A stretch of 64,000 nucleotides of DNA, taken from assembly GCF_027942865.1 (NCBI RefSeq), contig NC_134509.1, positions 30,388,197-30,452,196 of the forward strand, in the 5' to 3' direction. Both the position numbers and the translations under genes were made by a program. Below are positions 38,529 through 64,000 of this stretch, piece by piece. Source of the stretch: Odontesthes bonariensis (taxonomy: Eukaryota; Chordata; Actinopteri; Atheriniformes; Atherinopsidae). Each line of letters begins with the position of its first letter. The stretch's first letter is position 1. Below the pieces are notes generated by a model. That model was not told where the DNA came from and did not search any database. It saw nothing but the letters and a program-made list of their open reading frames with translations.

Positions 38529-39774
38529 GGAGCGCCCAGGGAGCGGGTGGGATGGAAAGGGAGGTGGTGGGACGTACCAAACATAAAATAAACACTTTGA
38601 CATCACTTTCATTCATACGCGAATTATAAAATAATTCAACAATGTCCACTGCGTGAGAGAGATGGAGCTGACATTGTCTGCTGTATCGAAACGGAATCTA
38701 TCCACCTTTTGGTATCAGGTGTCAAGCTAAACGTTCTCAATCTTCTGTTTTGGCAGCCATGCTTGGATCGTTTGACGTTTAAATAACAGCAAAGCATTTT
38801 TACTTCACAGAGCAACAAGTTCTGAGCTGTTCCCAAAGTTTAAAAGGGTAAATTTGGCCAAGCTGCATTTGGAAACGCGAGTCTTTTCTGCCCCCTGGTG
38901 GTCAAGAAGGGGAACTTCAGCACAACTCGTATCTGTTTACGCTGTAGGTAAGAAGATTAAATTGTCTCCGATATTGTTATTTACACGTATCTTTTTAATC
39001 AACAATATTTGCTTATCTCAAAAAAGACGATTGGGTTTGAATAGTGGTATGTTTGTCTCTTCACTTGACAGTCACAAACAAGGCTCGGTGGGTTTCAGCT
39101 TTTTTTTATTTAACATCTCGAACATTTAATGTTAAATTATAACATTCCCTGACGAGCAGCTCTCTGCATATATCCATTCCTTGCGTCCATGCCCCTTGCC
39201 CCCAGGCCTCAAGGGAAATGTAGTTCCTAAACAATAACAACACTAGCAATAATCATCCTAATTTCATCAAATCAACAACGAATTTAGATTACAGCAATGT
39301 TACAGAAATTATTCTTGTTCAGTAAATTGTAAAACACATTTTTAACTGATACAATGAGACTTCCGGCAAACAAGAACAGAGACAGAAAATGATGAACAAA
39401 AATTGGTGCGTAATTATTTCTACAGTGGTCAGGTCTTTTTTTATATAGCACACACAAGAACAATTGTAGAGCTGTAGCTAAAGCTACAAGTACTGTGAAA
39501 TATCACTGAATTATTCAAATAACAACAACTATTGGTGTTAAACTGTGAGGATATTTAGTAGTTTTTTCACAGTACTCGCTGGATGGTAACTGTCAACTGT
39601 CATTTCATTCATGGTTTCAGAAACAGTCTTCAGGAAAAAAAATGCATGTGATAGAGTCACTGATTTGTATTCATTTTTCTCTTTTTGTTGGTGTGCGTGT
39701 GGTTTCCTACTTTTTTGGTGATTTTTTTTTAGCTTAATTAGATGTAGGCCTATCTGTTTATTTGTTTTCATTTT

Positions 39775-39995
39775 ACAGAATCAGAATCCTCCGAATCTCT
39801 TTATTCGCCAAATATACAACGTAAACAGGAATTTGACCTGGTGAAACAGCGCTACAGAATATTAAATAAAAGTTAACATAGCAGGACGAGTAAAAAAGAA
39901 GTTGTGCTTTTGAAAAAAAAAAAATGAATACAGTTGAGGTGGGATGTGTACAGAATGATTTGACCGGAAATATATACAATGTTTACATCACTGTA
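39775..39995. repeat. Teleost interspersed repeat (CTTTATTCGCC type)
   Basis: CAGAATCAGAATCCTCCGAA, CTCTTTATTCGCCAAATATA and AGGAATTTGACCTGGTG match a common teleost retroelement end in reverse orientation. Family not named. Confidence 0.5.
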
Positions 39996-40038
39996 ATGGA
40001 TGACAGGAGCTTTTTTACAGCATTAAAGACAATCTGAG

Positions 40039-40525
40039 ATTAAAGCTGCAAGCAGCCTTGAGCGGGACCGAGCCTGTGTGCACGTCGAAGCACGCACTGG
40101 ACGCCGATCATATATATATGAATGCAAGGCGTGGAATTGGTCAAAAAATGCACCAAAACGCACCTCCCATCCAAAATGGCCGCCTTCTTGTGGACGTGGG
40201 ACTAGGCGGCAAGAGACTTGTGCGTCTGGGCATCATAGACAGGGGGGAGAGGAGACTGAGTCATCTCCCTGAAATGAGTTTTTGGAACTTGGGATGTCTG
40301 CCAATGCAAGAGCCATTTTTAAGTATCGTAGGGGGCGCTACAGAGTCAATGAGCGACTCCCCCCCAAAAAAGTCCAGATTTTTTCATGTCGTCGACTGGC
40401 AGGTGGTGCTTGCAAAATTTCATGAGTTTTCGAGTACCTTTTGCAAAGACTAATACTGTAATAATAAGAAATAATAACTCCTAAAGATACAATAGGGTCC
40501 TTGCAGTTGCACTGCTCGGTCCCTA
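40039..40525. repeat. Teleost interspersed repeat, family not named
   Basis: Begins ATTAAAGCTGCAAGCAGC, contains GGGGGCGCTACAGAGTC and TTTCATGAGTTTTCGAGTAC, and ends GGGTCCTTGCAG to GCTCGGTCCCT. These are landmarks of a high-copy teleost repeat I remember. Confidence 0.55.
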
Positions 40526-40985
40526 AAAATAAGAGAAAGATAACAAAGCAGAAAATAGATTTTATGACAGTGGTACAAAATTAGTTATGATTTTAAGTTG
40601 CTTGCAAATGGAAATGATAGAGAAATAAATACAGTGATAAAGTACATATATCCATATGTTACATAGAGAGGTGGTAAACTAAACAAACATGTCTTATCAT
40701 AGGTCCCTTCGAGTCCTTTGATTGTGTTTCATAGAGCAGAAAACAACTTTAGAAGAAATGCAAACCTAAACCAGTTTTCTTCCTCTTTCCCCATTGCTGC
40801 TGTTTGTTCTTTCACATGCTTTAGCTACTTTCAGAAACAATATAATGATATTGCTTATGCTTCTGTTATGGGACTCTTTACTTTAAACAGTATATGTAAG
40901 GATACTGTGCCCGAATTTGTGTAGTATGTAATCGTACAATTTAGCAGATAAATTTACCCTTGAAACAAGTCGCAGTAGCGTCCTT

Positions 40986-40990
40986 AAAAA
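40986..40990 (-). terminator. Pol III terminator (T5) of the tRNA gene
   Basis: TTTTT on the minus strand about 12 nt past the 3' end of the tRNA. Confidence 0.75.
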
Positions 40991-41001
40991 GACGTTAAAT
41001 G

Positions 41002-41074
41002 CGACCCAGATGGGACTCGAACCCACAATCCCCAGCTCCGGAGGCTGATGCCTTATCCATTAGGCCACTGGGTC
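41002..41074 (-). tRNA. trnR-CCG: tRNA-Arg (anticodon CCG)
   Basis: Minus strand, 73 nt with the discriminator base G. The acceptor stem GACCCAG pairs with CTGGGTC. The D arm and A box contain TGGCCTAATGG, the anticodon loop is CCTCCGGAG with anticodon CCG, and the T arm and B box are GGGTTCGAGTCCC. No intron. CCA is not encoded, as expected for a eukaryote. A T5 terminator follows. It appears intact in all paired regions and is nearly identical to human tRNA-Arg-CCG as I remember it. Confidence 0.97.
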
Positions 41075-41823
41075 ATTACGTAGTGATTAAATACATATCT
41101 GTTTTTATATTTTAAGAAAGGAACCACGAAAAGAGGTCTATGAATGCGATTACGAGAAAATTACTCAAACCCAGGACTATTTAATCATTAGTTCATGGAA
41201 ATTTCGGACGGCAGTAACAGCCCTTAAAGAGAAACAGTAAAAAAAACAGCCAACGAGCACACTTTCTTTATCTCGCGATAATATAGGCAGTTGCCTTTGA
41301 CAACGGGCTTTTTATTTTTTTTATTTTACCTTGGGCGGGCCTGTAGGCGGGTCTTATGGTCCATTTGACCAATCAATAACCAGGAAAGAGGACGATTTAT
41401 GGTTAACGTAACAATTTTCTTTTTTCTTTTTTTACAAGAACCCAGTAAGGTAAGAACGTAGCACATGTTTTGTTGCCCTGAGACTTTTAAAAACATATCT
41501 GTTGCTATATTTAAGACCACATTTGCTTAACCGCGTGTTATTTAATTGATATACTTTTTTTTTACCATTCATTTGAACGAGTTTTTATTATTTGCGTACT
41601 CAGTCAGGTTCCGTTTGGACCACATGGAATTAGATAACCGGCTTGACTAAAGACTCCCGTTCAATTTACTAGCTTACCGCCTGTTAACTAGCATACGTGA
41701 AAAAAACAAAACAAGGGAAACTAGTGAAAGCAACCGTTGCTTCAGCCGTTTAAGTCTCGTCGCTTCGGTCAACGGAGATCATTCATAACGTTTGGAATCG
41801 ACTGACTTGCTCAACGGTCAGGA
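41075..41823 (+). promoter_or_regulatory. kpna2: kpna2 promoter and 5' UTR region
   Basis: Contains GC boxes GGGCGGGC (41333-41340) and GGCGGG (41346), and a CCAAT box at 41369-41373. Near 41450 a consensus donor (AAG then GTAAGA) could start a 5' UTR intron ending at an AG just before the start codon (GGTCAG then GAATG). A TTTGAA (CHR-like) site is near 41574. No TATA box. The start site is not determined. Confidence 0.45.
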
Positions 41824-58049
<16,226 letters not shown>

Positions 58050-58195
58050 CATGTGTAGTTTTCTCTTTGTAACATAAAAGGAATATCCTCACCCGGTTTT
58101 TGTTTTCTTCTGTTTTTGTATTTTTTTTCTAGACATTTCAACTATGTACATAACAGTACAAACACAAATATCCATGTTTTAAAGAACTATTTGTA

Positions 58196-58201
58196 AATAA
58201 A
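58196..58201 (+). promoter_or_regulatory. kpna2: Poly(A) signal AATAAA of kpna2
   Basis: 147 nt after the stop, followed by a GT/T-rich stretch (TGTCTTTGTCCCATGTTGTT). Gives a short 3' UTR of about 170 nt. Confidence 0.75.
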
Positions 58202-58229
58202 TTTTATTCATTTATAATGTCTTTGTCCC

Positions 58230-59220
58230 ATGTTGTTTGTGATATAAATAGACTGGAGACAGTGACTCATGTTTAATTTGTTTGGCGAGAACAATCAGTC
58301 CTTAATAATGGAGAAATAAAACTTGATTCCATGTCTTTACTGCCACTAGGTGACACTGTGCTCATTCTTTATGTTTGCATGTTCCATTTGAGAGATCCTG
58401 TGTCTATAATGGTGTTTGTATATCTGTTTTCTTTAAATAAATGGTAGTTTATACTTTACCAGTCAGGTATAACAGACATTAGATGTTACATGAAGACATG
58501 TATCATGGCTGTCAGTCCATTTTACATCGGATAAATTATCCCTAAAGCAAGTTTGATGATAACCTGTTTTGTTTTTAGCTTTAAAGGATTAAGCTAATAG
58601 TAATATTAATCAGTAGCTTTTTTTTTTATTTTCCCTACAACAAGCAATACGGTATATCCTCTCAAGGGAAATGTTGCAACCCTAATTTAGCTTTAATTTA
58701 ATCTGTATTGCTTTTGGATAAATGTTTACAAACCTTGTAAAAATGTCACCAAAAAATGCCACTCTTTGGTATTTAGATGACAGGTTTTAAGAGCCCTTTT
58801 GTGACCATACAATTATTGTATATAAATATAAATATATTGCCCAGAGGGTCACACATTTTGATAGCTATAATCCCAAACTAGTGTTAAGGTCTTAATTTTA
58901 CAGGACCGACAACTTAAATGACAGTAGATGATCAATGGTTCAGTTTCTTTATGTCACAGTCAAGAGGGCCACAAATTCCCCAGATCAATATTTGTGACCA
59001 TATGGTTAGACCATATGGTTAAACCAAATAAACATGTTGGAAAAACTACCAAAATAAACGCACAAATTACAAATGCAATAATTTCCTGTAACTGGAAATC
59101 TTAATGAGGTCACGGCTTCTGTATAGTGACATATAGTGGGTTGTGAAAAAATCATTTCCTTATCATTTAAGTCCTTGTTAGCAACGTAGAAAGCGTAAAG
59201 AACAACCGACTCGCGCTTTA
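58230..59220. other. Intergenic region between kpna2 and smurf2
   Basis: About 1 kb, AT-rich. No gene or clear repeat was seen. Confidence 0.5.
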
Positions 59221-59647
59221 ATTTGTAACGCCCGTACCGGATGTGCCTTTGTCCCATCTGTCTTCAGTAGCACAGCCTTTACAGTCATCGCGAGCAACTT
59301 CAGTTAGAGCAGCACTAGCAGAGCAGACGCCTGTTCGGATGGGGGACAAACCGTTCACTTGGTTTCTGTCCGTTCTCGTGGCACGATTTACACGTGGCAA
59401 TGTAGTTATGATTTTTTTTTTTTGTGGAAAATGGGCTCATATGGAGAGTGTTTTTTTTCTAGTGATGTGATTATGATACCATCATGTTGCATGCACAGTC
59501 AGCGTGATTTGCTATGGTGATACCACAAGCTAACCCCAAGCTAGCACAGGGATTGTTTTGGGAGATACCTTTTTGAAAAGCTCATAACGCTGACACATGA
59601 ATTAGACACCCATTGTGCATTTTCATCAAGGTGGAATACAATAGGGA
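59221..59647 (+). promoter_or_regulatory. smurf2: smurf2 promoter and 5' UTR region
   Basis: Includes a CpG-containing part (AACGCCCGTACCGGATGTG near 59226; TTCTCGTGGCACG near 59373) with no TATA box nearby, consistent with a housekeeping-type promoter. The start site is not determined. Confidence 0.35.
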
Positions 59648-59699
59648 ATGTCGAACCAAGGAGCTAGGAGAAATGGCCCAGTAAAGCTGCGGTTGACAG
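59648..59699 (+). CDS. smurf2: smurf2 coding exon 1 (partial gene)
   Basis: SMURF2 is a HECT-type ubiquitin ligase (C2, WW and HECT domains) acting on SMAD and TGF-beta receptor signalling. Only the first 17 codons plus one base are here: MSNQGARRNGPVKLRLT, the start of the N-terminal C2 domain, nearly identical to human SMURF2 (MSNPGGRRNGPVKLRLT) as I remember it. The last Thr codon is followed by G and a GTAAGC donor, the phase expected for the next residues VLCAKN. The rest of the gene lies right of the window. SMURF1 has a closely similar N-terminus, so the paralogue is assigned partly from the neighbourhood. Confidence 0.85.
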
Positions 59700-62600
59700 G
59701 TAAGCAAATTTAAACCCCCTCTTACGCCGCTCAGTTATGCTAGCCCTTTAGCGTGCAAGCTAATCCTTCTCAGTAAAGTCTAGATTGAGAAAGCCAATGT
59801 ATTGTGCGATTATACTAGTATTTAGCACGTACATTACTGCACCTACATTATAACTGACGTAGATGCTTTGAATCTAACTCAGTACGGCTAAAGCTAACGC
59901 ACTGAGCAGCACTGAAAGGCATTAAGTGAGCCTTCCTCGTTAGCAGACATTAGCTGTGACAAAACCGCTGTTTATGTTGTTAACTCAGCTGGCCAACCCT
60001 TTTGCTAATGATCAATTTCCTTACAACTTAGTGAATATATATCTCTCCATCTAATTAAGACAGAAATCTACATCATTGTTCTGAAAGCAAACGGTAACAT
60101 GTCAATTGATTTACAGTAAATGTATATTCTCACAGGGCAAACATTTTCCATATTTCCCTGAGGAACTGTGCTATGATATACCAGATTTTTTTCTTATGTG
60201 ACTTATGTCAAATATAGAATTTGTTGTCTCATTCTTTATGTTTTTAACTCATAACTGATTACAAATCACAGTTAAGTTTGTTTTTATGGCTACAACATTG
60301 CTGCATAACTTTTACCTCCCATAAGCAAACTGATGTTCTATCTTAGTTACAAATACTGTAGCCTAACTATTTGAGAGGTAGAGAAATGCTGTAGAGAGAA
60401 ATCAGTACTCAGAAATCTGCCCAGTTGTCTTTCCTTCTTGCCCGCCTAGGGTGTTTCTCCCCCCCCCCCCCCCCCAAAAAAAAAAACTCCATATGGGGAA
60501 TGGTTTTAAATGGGCTGCAGTGGTCTTCAGGAGGAATTTCAAGAATGTGAAACCTCAGAGTCTTTTCTGATCATAGACCCATTCAAAGCGAGATTCATAT
60601 GATTGTTAGAATGACCAGAATTTCTGCTCGCTCTTACAGTGGAAACCAGTGACTTTATGGCAGGCTTTACATTGGTGTTTTGTTGTGGCTGATTTTTATT
60701 TGTGTTTGAGCCTGTGTGCATTTGGACCTAACACTGCATACTAGTCCAGTTTCACTCTGTCTGCTTGGTGGTCTCATAATTGCCATGTTTTTTCCTCCCC
60801 GTTCCTGTCAGAGAGAATCGGGATTAGCTGAACTCTAAAGATATTAAGGGATTTGGAGTAGTCCTTACGCTTGATAACTGTTTATTTAGTCTTGAACTTT
60901 ATTTAGTTGTTACCTCAATTTTTGAGACGATATTGGCATGAAAATGATTTACTTGCATTACTTGATGACTATACATTAAAATAATTTTTTTAATGTGCCT
61001 GTGGGCTCATTCGTTTACCAGTCTTCTTTCCTGCTTGCCACCATCCTTGCTGTCTGAGCCAGTCAAGCCAAAGTAAAACAGTGGTTTTCAAACATGGTCT
61101 TTAAGTTGAAACTCTAGCATAATTTTCCAAGATAATCCTCTCTCAGGGTTGGGTCCAATCTGTCACCAGTAATGTTTAACCCTTTTTTCCAACAGTTGAA
61201 AGTCATAAATGCAGAGGCTTTGGCCACAAATTTAACTTATTAGTGATGCATCACAGATGAATGTTTTTCTTTTGTTTTTGTTGTTGAATTATTGAAAATG
61301 CTGCTGCAAACTGAAGCTCTGTGTCGGTTCCAGGTCAATTTTAAATCCTCCAAAGTTGTTTTTCTTTTAAAAATTCTCGTCAATCTGTCAGTTGAACTTG
61401 ATCTAGATTGGAGTCACAAAGTTAGAAATGTGTCCTTCCTTGTGTTACCCAGCATCTCTGGGATCCTCAGCAATGTCAGAATTTGCGTTGGGTGGTCTTG
61501 CGCTCACTGCAGGATTTAAGATTTTGATGGGATTCATCTCCTGTTTAGCCAACCGACACCGTTTCTCAGAAAAGCTTTTTGCAGCTCATCCTCATGTTTA
61601 TCAAGGACAGCTGCTCTTTGATGCTTTAATTGATAATAATGATATAACAAAATGGCAAGAGTTTGTTGATACGAAGGATATGCTCTCCCACAGAGTTTCC
61701 TGGCGAGATTAAAAATGAGAGCAATCTTGATTTATGAGAAGCGTTACGCCAACATTGCAGGGTGCAAGTAGAGGCGTCCTTCTCCCCACTCACTTCTCTG
61801 TGCTGTATTAGATGGTGTGATTTACTGAAATCGAACAAGGTCGGGTTGTTTCTCATCAGTTTCTTTCACTGGATAGAACATTGAGTTTCCCAGAGATGAG
61901 ATGTAAAAACATATGTTAAAAAAAAAAAAGGGATGAAACTATCTCTTCCCCCTTAAAATTCATGGCTACACCGTACTGTGAGGAAGGGACTCTATCTGCG
62001 TCCATTAGCCTTCAGTTGGCATGTAGCAAGCAAAGAATGAATGGAAGCCTCATTTTAGCATTATCCCTGTTCTGTGTGAGCATGAAACACTCAGCCAGAC
62101 AAGGAAACCGGCATGTGTATGTATATATTCTTATCTTCTGTCACACTATGCGTGTACATGTCTTTCCTATTCTTATATTTGGGGATGCTAAGACTGGAGC
62201 ATGCGTGTGCTGAATGGGGGAAAGCCAGGAAGCTGGTGATCAAGATAGAGATCCTGCCTTAGTTCCAGGCACAGCATTGCCACCAGGGCAGAGTGCATTT
62301 CAGGGGTGTTATCAGAGACCACTGTCTCAGCATTCCACTGTCAGCTTTTAGAAAAAAACACTTGTGCGTGTCAGCTTGTTTGTATGTGCAAGTTCAGTTT
62401 TTGTGTTCTTAAAATAGAAGACAGATGCACACGTTTTCACACACACAAAAAAGGCATTGTCAGCGCCCTTCGATACGAGCGAACAATGTGTCAAAGAGAA
62501 CGCACCATTGTGACGCAGAGGAACCAACAGGCGTTGTCAACTTTTAAGTTGTAATGTTCATACAGGTGCTCGAGGTAAATCTACGTCATGGATAGGTTGT

Positions 62601-64000
62601 ACGTAAATGAGAATGTGAGTAAAAGTATGATGAAACAAATATCGGTCATTTTAAAGAGCAAATGCTCGTCTATTTTGGGACTGTTTGCTTGATAATGTTA
62701 AGCAGCAAGTGGAGGAAAAAAAATACACCTTGCACCTCATCTTTTGGAAATATTTCCGTGTTTTGTTTTTTTATTTTTTTGTACCCAGTTGTGGACATTC
62801 TTTCATTGTTAGTTCAGTTTCATTTCTCAAAATCAGTCTTATCGTCTGTTTCTTATTTGTTCATCCTCACCTGAAGTGGATTAACTTGGTGGCATCGATT
62901 GTGCTTTATCAACACCCAGTAAGACGTAAGAAAAATGTGGAAAACACATGCACAGCTTTTGTTGATTTTGTTACGTCTAATTTACTCCATTAAGTCCATT
63001 GAGTTTTGGCAGTTTAAACGTTGGCCAGAGTTGGTGATTATGATTCACAAGCGCGCAGTAATTGTAAGTCAGACAGTGACGTGTTTGTATCGTTAATCTC
63101 TACTTTAGGAGCGAACAACGCTGTGGTTAAAAGTGCAGTTTGACCCTGTCATTCTGATTAATTCTAATTAATGGGCACTGCTCAGCATTTCTGATTATTA
63201 AACGAGCTGCCTGTAAGATACTGTGCTGTTCCAAAGATTTTTCACTAAATTAATTTGAGTTTGTGCCTCTCCACATGCATCTAGTGTAAGATGTGCTTTT
63301 GCCTACCTGTTCACTTTCATTCTGCTCACCTCTGGCTTTCCTCTTTTTGGAATCAGACTTCCTCATTCACTTGAGTCTCTCCTTTTTTTTTTTTTTTGTC
63401 ACTAACCTCAACAAGGTGAGATAGTGTATTTGTATCATTGTGAGTGTGTACATTCTTGTCTGTTGTTTTGCATTTCAATATTCAACATTTTCACTTGATC
63501 TTTCGAGACAAGCGAGTAGCCCACATGGGCAGTCAGTTTACTGCTGCTTTCAGCTCTTCTGTTCTCATCTCTCTTTCCATTGGTTTGTGTCATGCTCACT
63601 TTCCTTTAATACCTCTCATCTCCTTTCTCCTTGGAAACACCTTTCTTTTTCTGTTGAGGTCCTCCTCTCTTATTTCTTTACTCGCATATACCAAACTCTT
63701 ATTTCATTTAAGTACTTGAACTGTCTGAGCGCCTAAGCAACTAAAACCAGTGTTCCTAGTTAGAAACTATTGACAGTAGTTTCAGTTTCACTTATATGTT
63801 GGTCTTGGATTAAAGCTGCAGTCTGCAACTCTTTTTCAAGCATAATGCCTGGAACTGTCCGGGGATTCTGAAAGTAGTACATGAAATACTCCAATACAAA
63901 AAAAATGAGTTCTCTAGGTCCCCTATATGTCCCGCTAGGTCCCTCCAAAGCCAGCAGGTTTGTTTACAAAATTGCAGACCGGACCGGTAAAAGGTAACCA
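59700..64000 (+). other. smurf2: smurf2 intron 1 (continues past the window)
   Basis: No exon 2 was found. It contains a C-run and A-run near 60463-60490 and a repeat at the right edge. Open frames here (for example 61485-61712) have no recognisable domain. Confidence 0.75.
63809..64000. repeat. Teleost interspersed repeat, cut by the window end
   Basis: ATTAAAGCTGCAGTCTGCAA followed by CTCTTTTTCAAGCATAATG is the start of a common teleost DNA-element repeat. Only the left part is in the window. Confidence 0.5.

Larger units (their letters stand above)
38530..41001. other. Intergenic region between c17orf58 and the tRNA gene
   Basis: Apart from two repeats (39775-39995 and 40039-40525), no gene or further element was seen. 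Confidence 0.5.

Noticed and set aside
61485-61712. ATG-started frame of 76 codons (MSEFALGGLALTAGFK) with a hydrophobic start in smurf2 intron 1
   Set aside because: It looks protein-like at first, but I recognise no family, see no splice signals tying it to a gene, and the flanks are ordinary intron. A translated search would settle it.

Overview
The window is vertebrate nuclear DNA, almost certainly from a ray-finned fish. The genes are split by GT-AG introns and match vertebrate orthologues closely. The repeats are typical of teleosts: an RTE-clade (Rex3-like) LINE ending in GATG units, Tc1, hAT and PIF/Harbinger DNA transposons, and teleost retroposon tails. The species cannot be named from the sequence. 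There are four protein-coding genes and one tRNA gene, and no prokaryotic features, CRISPR array or rRNA.

Layout. (1) About 1-26,045, + strand: the 3' part of bptf, the large subunit of the NURF chromatin remodeller. It has 21 recognisable coding exons from 2007 to 24019 that join in frame to 1,134 complete codons plus a stop. They cover a conserved middle segment, a long Gln/Thr-rich region, two PHD fingers, the bromodomain and the conserved C-terminal tail. A 3' UTR of about 2 kb follows. The bromodomain intron holds a 2.95 kb LINE. (2) About 26,046-30,700: intergenic, with decayed Tc1-like copies and a retroposon tail. (3) About 30,700-38,530, - strand: the orthologue of human C17orf58, a small secreted protein with a C-terminal netrin-like (NTR) domain, in five coding exons behind a TATA box. 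(4) 41002-41074, - strand: tRNA-Arg(CCG). (5) About 41,330-58,220, + strand: kpna2 (importin alpha), ten coding exons and 525 codons, with introns full of DNA transposons. (6) About 59,220-64,000, + strand: the start of smurf2 (HECT E3 ligase), of which only coding exon 1 and part of intron 1 are in the window.

The genes do not form an operon or pathway. They are a syntenic block corresponding to human 17q24 (BPTF - C17orf58 - tRNA-Arg - KPNA2). bptf and c17orf58 are convergent. c17orf58 and kpna2 are divergent, with the tRNA gene between them.

No clearly new biological system was found. The points most worth a second look are: a 174-nt in-frame exon that duplicates most of a PHD finger and has a GT-rich repeat 9 nt past its donor; a 1.26 kb inverted-repeat transposon with relics of an integrase-like domain; a two-gene Harbinger relic and a smaller TTA-flanked element with a SANT-like fragment; and a nearly complete Tc1 copy (one in-frame stop) nested inside a hAT element. 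All calls come from reading the sequence and remembered protein families; no database search was run.
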